Below, piece by piece: positions 34,452 to 44,678 of a stretch of DNA of 64,000 nucleotides. The stretch is from positions 881,001 to 945,000 of the forward strand of contig NZ_JAPPRJ010000002.1 in NCBI RefSeq assembly GCF_026672545.1, read 5' to 3'. Source of the stretch: Rhizobium sp. SL86. Lineage in GTDB: Bacteria; Pseudomonadota; Alphaproteobacteria; Rhizobiales; Rhizobiaceae. The notes beneath the pieces are model-generated. The model was not told the origin of the DNA and did not search any database. It was given only the letters and a program-made list of their open reading frames with translations. Within the stretch, counting starts at the first letter, position 1, and each line of letters starts with the position of its first letter. A program made the translations under genes and the position numbers.

Positions 34452-35762
34452 TCAGACGCGGTAGTAGCGGTTGGCGCGCTTTTCCGCCTGGGCCATCGCA
34501 TCTTCCGGCGTGGCAGCACCGGTCACGGCGGCGGCGAACATGTCGACGAGCACGTAATCGGCCATCACGGCGGCAGAGGCATAACCCAGCGGGCCGGCAT
34601 ACCCGTTCGGACGCAGAGTCTCGGAGGCTTTTGCATAGGGCGCGTGGATCGGGTTTTCCGTCCAGATCGGGTTGCTGGCAAACGCCTTCAGCGGCTGGCA
34701 GCAATAGGCGCTCGACCCCTTGATCCAGGCATTCATCTGGTCGGCTTCCATCATGAACTTGATGTAGGCCTTGGCGGCTTCCGGATATTTCGTATGCTTG
34801 AAGAGCAGCAGAGAACTGGTCTGGTGCAGTTCGATGCTCTTGCCCACCGGGCCGACGGGGAAGTTGGTGCTGCGCATGTCGGCCGCGATTTCCGCCAGCT
34901 TCGGATCATTCTTCGCCGCATAGTAGATCGAGACGCCGTTGGCCGTCAGCGACACCTGGCCGGCGAGGAACGCGCGGTTGTTGTTGATGTCGAGCCAGCT
35001 TTCGGTGCCCGGAATGAAGGTGGCGTAGAGTTCCTTGGCGTATTTGATGGCGGCCAGCGTTTCCGGCGAATTGATCGTCACCTTGCCGCTTTCATCCACC
35101 ATCTTGCCGCCATGGCTCCAGAGCAGCCAGTGGGCGTAGTTGTTGCCATCGCCCACGGCCTTGCCATGCGGGAAGCCGGCCGGCGTGCCCTTGGCCTTCA
35201 TCGCCTTGGCAAGTTCCAGGAAACCCGCCGTATCCTTCGGGAATTCGCTGAAACCGGCGGCCTTCATGTGGCTGTCACGGTAGACGACGGCATTGCCAAT
35301 CGCCGTCAGCGGCATGGCAATGAACTTGCCTTCGCGGGTCGCATAACCCTTCACGCCGTCATAAAAGCCGCCATATTTTCCGTCGAGATAGGTGCCGAGT
35401 TCAGTGAGATCGACCAGCTTGTCCGGATACTGGTGCGCATCGTCGAACCAGCACATGACAAGATCCGGACCGGAGCCGACGTTTGCGGCCACGGCAGCCT
35501 TCGGACGGATATCCTCCCAGCTTTCCTTGTCGACACGCACTTCGACGCCCGTCGCTTCGGTGAACTTCTTCGTGTTGGCAAGCCAGGCTTCTTCGTCACC
35601 CTTCACGAAAGGCGACCAGCGCAGCAAGCGAAGGCTGGCGCCGGCCTCCGGCTTGTAGGTCGGCTCTGCCGCATGGACCGGCGACAGACCAAGGCCGGTG
35701 AGGCCGCTTGCGCCGACAAGACCGGCGGTGCCGGCCAGGAATGTTCTTCTCTTGATGGTCAT
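34452..35762 (-). CDS. Sugar-type ABC transporter substrate-binding protein (Tat signal)
   Basis: About 436 residues. The N-terminus MTIKRRTFLAGTAGLVGASG carries a twin-arginine motif, so export is probably by the Tat pathway, unlike the other binding proteins here. The mature part has LRLLRWSPFVKGDEEAWLAN, SGPDLVMCWFDDAHQYPDKL and YREGKF-like segments of family 1 CUT1 binders. The ribosome site GGAGGAGG precedes the ATG at 35762. The gene is downstream of the ATPase gene and upstream of the permeases. Its ligand is probably a sugar acid related to threonate or erythronate, by context only. Confidence 0.87.
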   Translation of the reverse strand: MTIKRRTFLAGTAGLVGASGLTGLGLSPVHAAEPTYKPEAGASLRLLRWSPFVKGDEEAWLANTKKFTEATGVEVRVDKESWEDIRPKAAVAANVGSGPDLVMCWFDDAHQYPDKLVDLTELGTYLDGKYGGFYDGVKGYATREGKFIAMPLTAIGNAVVYRDSHMKAAGFSEFPKDTAGFLELAKAMKAKGTPAGFPHGKAVGDGNNYAHWLLWSHGGKMVDESGKVTINSPETLAAIKYAKELYATFIPGTESWLDINNNRAFLAGQVSLTANGVSIYYAAKNDPKLAEIAADMRSTNFPVGPVGKSIELHQTSSLLLFKHTKYPEAAKAYIKFMMEADQMNAWIKGSSAYCCQPLKAFASNPIWTENPIHAPYAKASETLRPNGYAGPLGYASAAVMADYVLVDMFAAAVTGAATPEDAMAQAEKRANRYYRV

Positions 35763-35851
35763 GATTTTCCTCCTCCAAAATCGGGACCCTCCTTCGAAGC
35801 ATCCGCTGTCCCGAGCGGCGAATGCCGGTTCACGCACTGCACTTGAAGCTG

Positions 35852-35883
35852 GTGCACCGGCGGCTCCTCTTCCGCCGGCGCAC
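35852..35883. other. GC-rich hairpin between ATPase and binding-protein genes
   Basis: Stem GTGC-A-CCGGCGG (35852-35863) pairing with CCGCCGG-C-GCAC (35872-35883), with one A/C mismatch and an 8-base loop. It sits just after the ATPase stop on the minus strand. Without a U-run it may be a processing or attenuation hairpin separating ATPase from binding-protein expression. Confidence 0.45.
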
Positions 35884-35895
35884 TTGCGTTTTTCG

Positions 35896-36963
<1,068 letters not shown>

Positions 36964-37068
36964 GCGTCTCCTCCCAGAGTGCAATGCAGTAAATCTGTTG
37001 GCCCGCCCTTCCCTGGCCTTGCGGGCTCCTCAACACCGCAATGCCGGGACCGGGCGGAAAACCGGCCG

Positions 37069-37842
37069 CTAACCGCGGCCGACAAAGGGCATCTTGGTCG
37101 CCATCACCGTCATGGTCAGCACATTCGCATCGAGTGGCAGGCTGGCCATGTAGACGACGGCATTGGCGATATGCACCGGATCGATCGTCGGCTCGGCGGC
37201 AATCGAGCCGTTCGCCTGGATCACCCCGGTCGCGATCCTCTGCGTCATCTCGGTGCCGGCATTACCGATATCGATCTGGCCGCAGGCGATGTCGAAGGGA
37301 CGGCCATCGAGCGCGGTGGATTTGGTCAGACCCGTGATCGCATGTTTCGTCGCGGTATAGGGGGCCGAATTCGGCCGCGGCGTGGTGGCCGAGATCGAGC
37401 CGTTGTTGATGATGCGCCCGCCGCGCGGGGTCTGCGCCTTCATGATGCGCAAGGCCTGCTGGGTGCAGAGGAAGGCGCCGGTGAGATTGGCGCCGACCAC
37501 CGCATTCCACTGTTCGAAGGTCAGCTCTTCCATCGGCACGCCCGGCGCACTGATGCCGGCATTGTTGACGAGCAGATCCAGGCGGCCGAATTTTTCGACC
37601 ACGGCATCGAACAGCGCCCTGACCGAGGCCGGATCGCCGACATCGGCGGCCACCGCCTCGACCCGCCCGCCGGTTGCGGCGGCGATCTCCTGTGCCGCTT
37701 TCTCCAGCACATCCGCACGGCGGCCGGAAATCACCACCTGATGGCCGGCGGCAGACAGCGCCTGCGCAATCGCCTTTCCGACGCCGGTTCCGCCGCCTGT
37801 AACGACGGCGACGCTTTTTGCCTTGTCGGTCGAACCGGTCAT
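37069..37842 (-). CDS. SDR-family oxidoreductase
   Basis: 257 residues, classical SDR. Motifs are [22 protein letters not shown], the catalytic Ser in [17 protein letters not shown] and YTATK. The Arg of VISGRRAD suggests NADP use. The ATG at 37842 overlaps the stop of the DenD gene as ATGA, so the two are coupled. Its place between DenD and the ABC transporter suggests it acts on the same four-carbon acid or on a precursor such as a sugar or lactone. It is not one of the defined enzymes of the tetronate pathway. Confidence 0.88.
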   Translation of the reverse strand: MTGSTDKAKSVAVVTGGGTGVGKAIAQALSAAGHQVVISGRRADVLEKAAQEIAAATGGRVEAVAADVGDPASVRALFDAVVEKFGRLDLLVNNAGISAPGVPMEELTFEQWNAVVGANLTGAFLCTQQALRIMKAQTPRGGRIINNGSISATTPRPNSAPYTATKHAITGLTKSTALDGRPFDIACGQIDIGNAGTEMTQRIATGVIQANGSIAAEPTIDPVHIANAVVYMASLPLDANVLTMTVMATKMPFVGRG

Positions 37843-38825
37843 CTCAGCGACCCTCCGAGTTCGTCTTCGATGTGGATGCGGATGATCTCGTCAAAGGTTT
37901 TTTCCGCCTTGAAGCCGAGGCCTTCGGCACGGCGGGCATCGAAATTCGTCGGCCAGCCGGCGACGATCTTCTCGATCACCGGATCGGACTGGCGGCGGAT
38001 CAGCGAGACCGCCTTCTCACCGGCGACACGCCGCAAGGCCTCGATTTCTTCGCCAACCAGCGCCGAAAGTCCGGGCATGGTGAGGTTGCGCCGCGGGCCG
38101 ATGAGGTTCGTATCCATGGTGGCCGCATGCACGAAGAAACCGACAGCCGCGCGCGGGCTGGCAAACCAGTGGCGGACGTTTTCGCTGACCGGCAGCACCG
38201 CTTCCTTGCCGGAGAGCGGCTCACGCAGGATGTTGGAGAAGAAGCCGGAGGCCGCTTTGTTCGGCGTGCCGGGACGAATGCAGATGGTGGGCAGGCGAAT
38301 GCCGACGCCATCAAAAATGCCGCGGCGCGAATAATCCGCCAGCAGCAGTTCGGCAATCGCCTTCTGCGTGCCGTAGCTGGTGAGCGGGGTGGTGAAGAAT
38401 TCCTCCCCGATCACCTCGTGGAACGGTGCGCCGAAGACGGCAATCGACGAGGCGAAGATGACGCGCGGCACATAGGGTTCGCGCAGACCTTCCTGGCGGA
38501 TGGCCTCGAAGAGGGCGCGGGTACCGTCGAGGTTGACGGCATAACCTTTGTCGAAATCGGCTTCCGCCTCGCCCGAGACGATGGCGGCGAGATGAATGAT
38601 GACATCCGGCCGACCGGCCACCAGCTTGTCCGCCGTGCCGGGGGCTGCGAGATCGATGGTCAGCGCGGTGGAGACCGCCTGCAGGCTTTGCGGCACGGCA
38701 GGCTCGAAGGCATCCGCCAGCGTCAGGCGGTGAATCTCGCCCCCCAGGATCGCAGGCTCTGCCGCGATTTTTTCCACCAGCTTGCGGCCCACCATTCCGG
38801 CGGCACCGATGACCAATACATGCAT
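37839..38825 (-). CDS. denD: D-erythronate dehydrogenase
   Basis: 328 residues, extended-SDR (NAD-dependent epimerase-like) fold. It begins [20 protein letters not shown] with the G-x-x-G-x-x-G motif, and the catalytic Tyr/Lys lie in [11 protein letters not shown]. The text [20 protein letters not shown] and [20 protein letters not shown] are typical of the DenD group. DenD oxidises D-erythronate at C2 with NAD to the 2-oxo acid, which enters the OtnI/OtnK/OtnC route encoded upstream. It is the first gene after GntR in the leftward run, about 50 bases away. Function is supported both by family resemblance and the complete pathway around it. Confidence 0.85.
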   Translation of the reverse strand: MHVLVIGAAGMVGRKLVEKIAAEPAILGGEIHRLTLADAFEPAVPQSLQAVSTALTIDLAAPGTADKLVAGRPDVIIHLAAIVSGEAEADFDKGYAVNLDGTRALFEAIRQEGLREPYVPRVIFASSIAVFGAPFHEVIGEEFFTTPLTSYGTQKAIAELLLADYSRRGIFDGVGIRLPTICIRPGTPNKAASGFFSNILREPLSGKEAVLPVSENVRHWFASPRAAVGFFVHAATMDTNLIGPRRNLTMPGLSALVGEEIEALRRVAGEKAVSLIRRQSDPVIEKIVAGWPTNFDARRAEGLGFKAEKTFDEIIRIHIEDELGGSLR

Positions 38826-38874
38826 CTGCGGCTGTCCTCCCTGCCGATCATCTTTTCCCGCCTGCGCGGGTATT

Positions 38875-39645
38875 TCAAAGTCCGTTCTGCACCGTGCGCC
38901 GCTCCTCCAGCGACGGTCTTGCCCGCATCTCCCGTGTCGTCTCGTAAATGCGGGTCAGATGCCCGCGGAAGGCTTCGACCACTGCCTGGCGATCGCGGCG
39001 ACGCAGCGCATCGACGATCGCGACGTGGTCGTCATAACTGTTTTGCGTGGCTCCCGGGACCGCCATGGCGTGGCGGCGTTGCTCCATCAGGTAGCCGTAG
39101 AGATCGACGACAAAATCCGTCAGAAGCGGGTTGCCGCAGGCGCGGTAGATCGCAAGATGAAATTCGCGGTCGCAGATCAGGAAACGCATCGTATCTTCGC
39201 CGACCTGCCGCTGTGCCTCCAGCAGTGCATCGAGCTTGGCGAGCAGTTCATCCGTCACGTTATCGACGGCCTGATCAACCACATGCAGTTCAACGAGCAG
39301 GCGCGCGCCATGCACGGCCTCGAGATCATAGCGGTCAATGGCACTCGGAGCGGCAATCGTAATCGGCAGATGGCTGAGATCGACCGCCGCCACGCGGCTG
39401 CGGCTCCCTTGCGAGACTTCGATGAACCCCTTGGCGGCGAGGATCTGGATCGCGCCGCGGACCGTCTCGCGGCTGACATGCAGCACGTTTGCCAGTTCGC
39501 GCTCGCCGGGCAGTTCGTCGCCCGGCCGCAGCATGCCCGTCGCAATCAGCGTCGTCAGCTTATCGGCCACGGCATCACGCGCTGTCTGGCGGGTGATCGA
39601 TCCGCCAAGCTTCGGGACCTCAGTCAGAATGCCGTCGGTCTTCAT
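38875..39645 (-). CDS. GntR-family regulator, FadR subfamily
   Basis: About 256 residues beginning MKTDGILTEVPKLGG. The winged helix reads LIATGMLRPGDELPGERELA then VLHVSRETVRGAIQILAAKG, and the FCD ligand domain covers the C-terminal half (FLICDREFHLAIYRACGNP). It probably responds to a tetronate or its oxo-acid and controls DenD and the ABC genes downstream. The ATG at 39645 has GGAGG upstream; a longer open frame to 40419 overlaps OtnI on a different frame and is not coding. Divergent palindromes lie in the gap ahead of it. Confidence 0.9.
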   Translation of the reverse strand: MKTDGILTEVPKLGGSITRQTARDAVADKLTTLIATGMLRPGDELPGERELANVLHVSRETVRGAIQILAAKGFIEVSQGSRSRVAAVDLSHLPITIAAPSAIDRYDLEAVHGARLLVELHVVDQAVDNVTDELLAKLDALLEAQRQVGEDTMRFLICDREFHLAIYRACGNPLLTDFVVDLYGYLMEQRRHAMAVPGATQNSYDDHVAIVDALRRRDRQAVVEAFRGHLTRIYETTREMRARPSLEERRTVQNGL

Positions 39646-39697
39646 GCCCCGCCATCCTCCGTGTGTCCGTCGCCCGACAGCCATTGCCCTCTCGCAA

Positions 39698-39736
39698 CTG
39701 GTCTGCTGGACGGACCAGCGGATATGTTGGTAACCA
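39698..39736. promoter_or_regulatory. Paired TGGT/ACCA palindromes upstream of GntR
   Basis: CTGGTC-9-GACCAG (39698-39718) and TGGTAACCA (39728-39736) lie in the 143-base gap between OtnI and GntR. Both carry the TGGT/ACCA half-sites usual for GntR/FadR proteins. They are well placed to control the GntR-DenD-ABC transcript. The second is short and could arise by chance. Confidence 0.45.
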
Positions 39737-39788
39737 GCCTTCCACCCAGCGTCAATGGCAATTCGTCGCTGCATTGCGGCAGACGCTC

Positions 39789-40553
39789 TCATCGCAGCAC
39801 CTCCATCCAGCCGAGGCCGGCATTCGTAGTGCTGCGCGGACGGTATTCGGCACCGATCGGCTTTACATAACCGAGGCCTTCCAGCGCCTTCAGCACGTAA
39901 CGGTAATCGACTTCGCCCTGGTCCGGCTCGCCCCGATCCGGCACGGCGGCGATCTGGATATGGCCGATGACGGACAGTAGCCGCTCCAGCCGGCGGGTCA
40001 GATCGCCCTCCATGATCTGCAGATGGTAACAGTCGAACATCAGCTTGAGATTGTTGCGGCCAACCGCTTCGATGATGCTCAGGGCCTGCGCAGACGTGTT
40101 GAGGAAATAACCGGGCGCATCGCGCGTATTGAGCGGTTCGATAAGGATGGTTTTTCCATGCTCGGTCGCCAGCCCGCAGGCAAAATCGAGGTTCTCGATA
40201 AAGGTTTGATGCGCCGTCTCCCCTTCCGTCTTCCCGGCCATCACATGGATGTTCGGCGTGCCGATCGCCACCGCGTAATCGACCGCCTGGCGGATCGCCG
40301 TGCGCGCCTCGTCCACCCGCTCCGGAATCGCCGCAAGACCATTGTCGCCGGCGGACGGATTGCCGCGGGAGGTGTTGAGTCCCAGCATGACGAGACCCGT
40401 TTCCTGCAGGGCGAGGCACAGATCATCGACCGGCACGGCATAGGGCCAATGGCATTCGACCGCATCGAAACCCGCGGCCTTGGCGGCGCGCACAGCATCC
40501 GGCAGGGACAGGTCCTGCCACAGAAAGCCGAGATTGGCGGAAAACAGCGTCAT
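39789..40553 (-). CDS. otnI: 2-oxo-tetronate isomerase, hydroxypyruvate isomerase family
   Basis: About 254 residues with the AP-endonuclease-2/hydroxypyruvate isomerase TIM barrel. MTLFSANLGFLWQDLSLPDA and GFDAVECHWPYAVP are typical, and metal ligands can be seen in ILIEPLNTRDAPGYF, LKLMFDCYHLQIMEGDL, GHIQIAAVPDRGEPD and PIGAEYRP. In the tetronate pathway it moves the keto group from C2 to C3. It follows OtnC by one base. Assignment as OtnI instead of hydroxypyruvate isomerase rests on the OtnK/OtnC neighbours. Confidence 0.82.
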   Translation of the reverse strand: MTLFSANLGFLWQDLSLPDAVRAAKAAGFDAVECHWPYAVPVDDLCLALQETGLVMLGLNTSRGNPSAGDNGLAAIPERVDEARTAIRQAVDYAVAIGTPNIHVMAGKTEGETAHQTFIENLDFACGLATEHGKTILIEPLNTRDAPGYFLNTSAQALSIIEAVGRNNLKLMFDCYHLQIMEGDLTRRLERLLSVIGHIQIAAVPDRGEPDQGEVDYRYVLKALEGLGYVKPIGAEYRPRSTTNAGLGWMEVLR

Positions 40554-40554
40554 C

Positions 40555-41205
40555 TCAGTCCCACTCCACATCAAAGCTGCGCACGATCTCGCCGATCTGG
40601 TTTTCGGTCAGCAGTTTCGGCCTGCGGCCATGGGTGAGAAGCGCAAGTTTTGCCGTCTCCTCCAGCTCCTCCACCGCATAAACCGCCGCTTCGAGGTCCT
40701 TGCCTGCCACGACCGGCCCATGATTGGCGAGCATGACCGCCGAGCGTTTGCCGGCGAGACCGCGGATGGCGTCCCCCGTCGCCGGGTCGCCGGGCATGAA
40801 ATAGGGCAGAAGCTTCACCTTGCCGAGCTTCATGATCGAATAGGCGGTGAGCGGCGGCAGCATGTTGTCCGGATCCACCTCCGGCAGCATGGAGAGCGCC
40901 ACCGAATGGCAGGAATGCAGGTGCACGACGGCGCCGGTCTTGACCGGCCGGGTTTCGTAGAAAGCGAGATGCAGCGGCATCTCCTTGGTCGGTTTGTCGC
41001 CGCCAATCAGCCGACCGTCACGATCGAAAAGCGACAGACGCGCCGGATCGAGCGTGCCGAAGGAGGTGCCGGTGGGCGTCACCAGCAGCCGGCCATCGGA
41101 CAGAAGCGCCGAAATATTGCCGGACGAACCGCCTGTGAGACCTCGGTCGAAGATCGACTTCGCCATGCGGCAAATGTCCTCGCGCAGTCTTGCCTCTTCG
41201 CTCAT
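40555..41205 (-). CDS. otnC: 3-oxo-tetronate 4-phosphate decarboxylase, class II aldolase family
   Basis: 216 residues. Class II aldolase features are RGLTGGSSGNISALLSDGRL, PTGTSFGTLDPARL, the metal histidines of VVHLHSCHSVA and the third in ANHGPVVAG. OtnC cleaves 3-oxo-tetronate 4-phosphate to dihydroxyacetone phosphate and CO2. Its start overlaps the stop of OtnK as ATGA. Family resemblance alone could also fit a fuculose-phosphate aldolase; the kinase next door decides in favour of OtnC. Confidence 0.87.
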   Translation of the reverse strand: MSEEARLREDICRMAKSIFDRGLTGGSSGNISALLSDGRLLVTPTGTSFGTLDPARLSLFDRDGRLIGGDKPTKEMPLHLAFYETRPVKTGAVVHLHSCHSVALSMLPEVDPDNMLPPLTAYSIMKLGKVKLLPYFMPGDPATGDAIRGLAGKRSAVMLANHGPVVAGKDLEAAVYAVEELEETAKLALLTHGRRPKLLTENQIGEIVRSFDVEWD

Positions 41206-42476
41206 GCGCCCTCCAACTGCCGGAAGGCATCGCCGAAGAAGGTTTCACCGCCAAAATTGCCGGACTTTAGCGCCAGTGCCACCGGCTGACCCTCGATCGA
41301 CGCAAAGGTCCACGGCACGCCTGGCGCAATCTCGCGCCCGACCGACAACCGGTTGACGCCAAATGCGCTGGTGACTGCACCGGAAGTTTCGCCGCCGGCG
41401 ACGACAAACCGGCGGGTGCCGAGATCGAAGGCCTGGCGCGCTAAAGCCGCCAGCGCCTGTTCCACCACCTCGCCAGCCTGCTGGATACCGAGCACCTCCT
41501 GCGCGCGGCGCACATCCTCCGGTTCGGCGGTGGCATAGATCAGTTTTGGCGCATCCGGCGCCTGCGCCTTCAGCCAGGCGCTGGCTTCCGCAATCCCCTC
41601 CGACGCGAGCCGCAGCGGGTCGAGGCGGAAGCACGCGGCTGCCTGGCTATAAGACGCCACCTGCTTGCGTGTCATGGCCGAGCAGCTGCCGGAGAGCACG
41701 ATCTGTCCGCCCGTCACGCGGGGAAGTGAAAATCCTCCGCTTGCGGCAGCCAACAGACCGGCAGCAGCCAGAAAGCGTGGCAACGGCATGGCAAGCGCAC
41801 TGCCGCCGGTGATCAGCGGCAGGTGAAGTGTTGCCTCGGCGATGACGGCAAGATCTTCGTCCGCCACGGCATCAACCACCACATGCGCCACGCCCTGGTG
41901 CCTGAGGTCGGCAAGCCGCGCCGTCAGCGCCTCGACGCCGCGCGCAACGACCAGCCGGTTGGCAAGACCAACCTTGCCGCGCACCTGTGGCGAAAGCAGC
42001 CGTACGAGGCTTGAATCGCGCATCGGGGTGAGCGGATGGTCCTTCATCGGGCTTTCGTCGAGCGGCTGTTCACCGACGAAAAGATGGCCCATAAAGATAC
42101 TGCGGCCATTTTCCGGAAAGGCGGGGCAATAGATGGTCTGGTCCGTTCCGAGATCCGCCATCAGCGCTTCCGCCACCGGGCCGATATTGCCATTTGGCGT
42201 GCTGTCGAAGGTGGAGCAGTATTTCCAGTAGATGCGCTCGCCCCCCTGCCCGCGCAGCCAGGCGAGCGCCTGCCGGGTTTCCGAGACGGCGGCGTCGACG
42301 GGATTCGTGCGGCACTTGAGCGCGATGATCTCGAAGGGAGAAATTTCGCCGGAATCCTCGCCCTCGCGCGGCAGGCCAATGCGCAGCGATACCGGATAAC
42401 CGCTGCGGGCCAGAAGCCCGGCAAGATCGGTCGCGCCGGTAAAATCGTCGGCAATGGCGCCGAACACGATCCCCAT
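41202..42476 (-). CDS. otnK: 3-oxo-tetronate kinase (four-carbon acid sugar kinase)
   Basis: 424 residues, the typical length. The N-terminal substrate domain begins MGIVFGAIADDFTGATDLAG and includes YWKYCSTFDSTPNGNIGPVA and YCPAFPENGRSIFMGHLFVG. The C-terminal nucleotide domain has VLSGSCSAMTRKQV, FVVAGGETSGAV and ALKSGNFGG. It phosphorylates the 3-oxo four-carbon acid at C4 with ATP. It lies between LtnD and OtnC in one transcript. Confidence is high because the family (formerly DUF1537) is distinctive. Confidence 0.91.
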   Translation of the reverse strand: MGIVFGAIADDFTGATDLAGLLARSGYPVSLRIGLPREGEDSGEISPFEIIALKCRTNPVDAAVSETRQALAWLRGQGGERIYWKYCSTFDSTPNGNIGPVAEALMADLGTDQTIYCPAFPENGRSIFMGHLFVGEQPLDESPMKDHPLTPMRDSSLVRLLSPQVRGKVGLANRLVVARGVEALTARLADLRHQGVAHVVVDAVADEDLAVIAEATLHLPLITGGSALAMPLPRFLAAAGLLAAASGGFSLPRVTGGQIVLSGSCSAMTRKQVASYSQAAACFRLDPLRLASEGIAEASAWLKAQAPDAPKLIYATAEPEDVRRAQEVLGIQQAGEVVEQALAALARQAFDLGTRRFVVAGGETSGAVTSAFGVNRLSVGREIAPGVPWTFASIEGQPVALALKSGNFGGETFFGDAFRQLEGA

Positions 42477-42479
42477 TGC

Positions 42480-43382
42480 CTACTCCATGCCGGGCAGCAC
42501 GAGGCCGCTTTTCTGTGCCAGGATTTTTGCCACCGCCGCATCGTCTTCGAGGCCAAGGCCTGCGGCAGACGCCTCCTTGAACAGGGCCAGTGCCGCCGCG
42601 CTCAAGGGCGTTTCTCCGCCTTCCCTTTTCGCCTCGTCGGTGACGATGCCGAGATCCTTGACGAAGATGTTGACGGCAGAGCGCGGTGTGTAATCGCCCT
42701 CAACGATGTGCGGGCCACGGTTCTCGAACATCCAGGAGGACCCGGCGGAGACGCGGATCACATCGAACACCGTCTGCAGGTCGAGCCCGGCTTTCGCCGC
42801 CAGCGTCAGCGCCTCCGCGGCCGCGGCGATATGCACGCCGGCAAGCAGCTGGTTGATCATCTTGACCTTGGAGCCGAGACCGATCTCCTCGCCGAGGCGA
42901 AACACCTTGGCGGAAACGGCATCGAGTGCTGCAGCGGCGGCTTCGAAGGCAGCGCTCGGACCCGACCCCATCACGGTGATCTCACCGGAGAGCGCCTTCA
43001 GGTGGCCGCCGGAAACCGGCGCGTCAATGACCTGCATGCCGGCGGCCTTGAGCCGGTCGGCAATCTCGACGGTCACGCTTGGGGCCATGGTCACGCAGAG
43101 CAGGAAGACCGTACCGGGCCTTGCGGTTGCCACGGCTCCGTCCTCGCCGAACAGCACCTGCTTGGCCTGATCGGAATTGACGACGAAGACGAAAACGACA
43201 TCGCTTTCGGGTGCATCCTTGGCGCGGGCAAAGGCTTGGCCGCCCTCCCCTTCGAAGCGCGTCAGGACGTCCGGGCGGATATCGATGCCGCTGACACGGA
43301 AGCCGGCGCGCAGCAGCGAGACCGCCGCGCCCCACCCCATCGAACCGAGCCCGATGACCGTTGCCGATTGTTGTAACGCCAC
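42480..43382 (-). CDS. ltnD: L-threonate dehydrogenase, beta-hydroxyacid dehydrogenase family
   Basis: About 300 residues. VIGLGSMGWGAAVSLLRAGF is the cofactor fold, DAPVSGG the substrate motif and GSKVKMINQLL holds the catalytic lysine. LtnD oxidises L-threonate at C2 with NAD. It heads the leftward LtnD-OtnK-OtnC-OtnI operon, divergent from LacI. The start is decided by the ribosome site: GGGAGGA directly abuts the ATG at 43388, leaving no spacing, while the GTG at 43382 is seven bases away and is preferred. Confidence 0.86.
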   Translation of the reverse strand: MALQQSATVIGLGSMGWGAAVSLLRAGFRVSGIDIRPDVLTRFEGEGGQAFARAKDAPESDVVFVFVVNSDQAKQVLFGEDGAVATARPGTVFLLCVTMAPSVTVEIADRLKAAGMQVIDAPVSGGHLKALSGEITVMGSGPSAAFEAAAAALDAVSAKVFRLGEEIGLGSKVKMINQLLAGVHIAAAAEALTLAAKAGLDLQTVFDVIRVSAGSSWMFENRGPHIVEGDYTPRSAVNIFVKDLGIVTDEAKREGGETPLSAAALALFKEASAAGLGLEDDAAVAKILAQKSGLVLPGME

Positions 43383-43416
43383 TCCCATTCCTCCCTCTGG
43401 TCGCCGCGCTGAAAAT

Positions 43417-43432
43417 CCGGTATCGATACCGG
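43417..43432. promoter_or_regulatory. LacI-type operator in the LtnD/LacI divergent promoter
   Basis: Perfect 16-bp palindrome CCGGTATCGATACCGG with the central CG that LacI-family proteins read. A partial second copy, CGGTATCGGTAACG, follows at 43430-43443, its centre 12 bases on. The gap separates LtnD from the divergent LacI-type gene at 43494, so it can control both. Confidence 0.68.
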
Positions 43433-43493
43433 TATCGGTAACGTAGAAGGGTGAAGCCGCGTTTGTCAACTGGTCCTCGGAAGGATACACCGG

Positions 43494-44528
43494 TTGAAAG
43501 ACGCCATGCCCCAGCAGGATAAAAGAGCCATGCGCCGCCCCACGCTTGAAGAAGTCGCTACCGCCGCCGGCGTCAGCAAGATGACGGCGTCACGCGCCCT
43601 GCGCGGCGCGCGGGATGTGTCAAAGGACAATATCCTCAAGGTGCGCGAAGCGGCCGAACGCATTGGTTATGTCGGCAACCAGCTGGCGCTCTCGCTCTCG
43701 GCGCAGCATACGAACCTGATCGGGGTCGTGGTGCCGACCATGTCGAACGTGGTGTTTCCGGAAGTCCTGTCCGGCATCAGCGCGGTCCTGGAAGGCACCG
43801 GCATGCAGGCGGTTTTCGGGCTTTCCGAATACGATGCGACCAAGGAGCGTGAGATCATCCGCAACATGCTCTCCTGGCGTCCGGCCGCGATGATCGTGAC
43901 CGGCCTCGATCAGCCGGACGACACGACGCGCCTCCTCCGGCAGGCCGGCGTGCCGATCGTCCAGGTGATGGATCTTGACGGCGAGCCGGTGGATTTCAGT
44001 GTCGGCCTGTCGCACACGGCGGCCGGCGAGGAGATGGCCGGCGCGCTGATCGCTTCCGGACGGCAGCGTTTCGGGTATGTCGGCAGCGGCCTGGGCCGCG
44101 ACCTGCGAGCCGCCAAGCGCAAGGCGGGTTTTGAGGCAGGCCTTGCCCGGACGGGGCTGCGGTTCCTGGCGGAGGAGACGGCGCCGGAGCTTTCCTCGCT
44201 CGGGCTTGGCAAACGGCTGACGCAGGCACTGTTGGAACGCGAACCGGAAATCGACTGCCTTTATTATTCCAATGACGACATGGCGGCAGGCGGCGCCTTT
44301 GCCTGCATGGAACTGGGCATCGCGGTTCCAAGCCGCATCCTGATCGCCGGTTTCAACGGGCTTGACATAGCCCAGGCCCTGCCTTTCAGCATCGCGACCT
44401 CCTATTCGCCACGCCGGCAGATGGGTGAGACCGCGGCGCGCCTCGCCCTGCAGGCGATGACGGATGACCGCAAGACCCTTGAGAGGGTCGTCGCTTTCAC
44501 ACCCCGCATCTCGCTGGCCGGCGAATGA
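43494..44528 (+). CDS. LacI-family transcriptional regulator (GntR-gluconate-repressor-like)
   Basis: About 344 residues. The LacI helix-turn-helix and hinge read RPTLEEVATAAGVSKMTASR, ALRGARDVSKDNILKVREAA and ERIGYVGNQLALSLS; the periplasmic-binding-like domain follows (LIGVVVPTMSNVVFPEVLSG). A ligand such as a sugar acid is typical for this branch. The TTG at 43494 has AAGGA eight bases upstream. ATG codons at 43506 and 43530 are alternatives. It is divergent from LtnD and probably represses it. Confidence 0.9.
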   Translation: MKDAMPQQDKRAMRRPTLEEVATAAGVSKMTASRALRGARDVSKDNILKVREAAERIGYVGNQLALSLSAQHTNLIGVVVPTMSNVVFPEVLSGISAVLEGTGMQAVFGLSEYDATKEREIIRNMLSWRPAAMIVTGLDQPDDTTRLLRQAGVPIVQVMDLDGEPVDFSVGLSHTAAGEEMAGALIASGRQRFGYVGSGLGRDLRAAKRKAGFEAGLARTGLRFLAEETAPELSSLGLGKRLTQALLEREPEIDCLYYSNDDMAAGGAFACMELGIAVPSRILIAGFNGLDIAQALPFSIATSYSPRRQMGETAARLALQAMTDDRKTLERVVAFTPRISLAGE

Positions 44529-44678
44529 GGGGCCGGAACGGGCGGTTCTTCGACTTCAGGGGCGGCAAATTGTATCGGCGAACCGGAAAGCTGATGAAGA
44601 GCCTTTCCAGTCCCTTCAATTGACAGCACAATTCCATTCATGTCAGCGACCGTGGTGGCGCAGCATTCAGGAAACGAC

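Noticed and set aside
39646..40419. N-terminal extension of the GntR frame into the OtnI gene
   Set aside because: The extra part has no domain, overlaps OtnI on another frame, and the ATG at 39645 has a good ribosome site and begins just before the DNA-binding domain.
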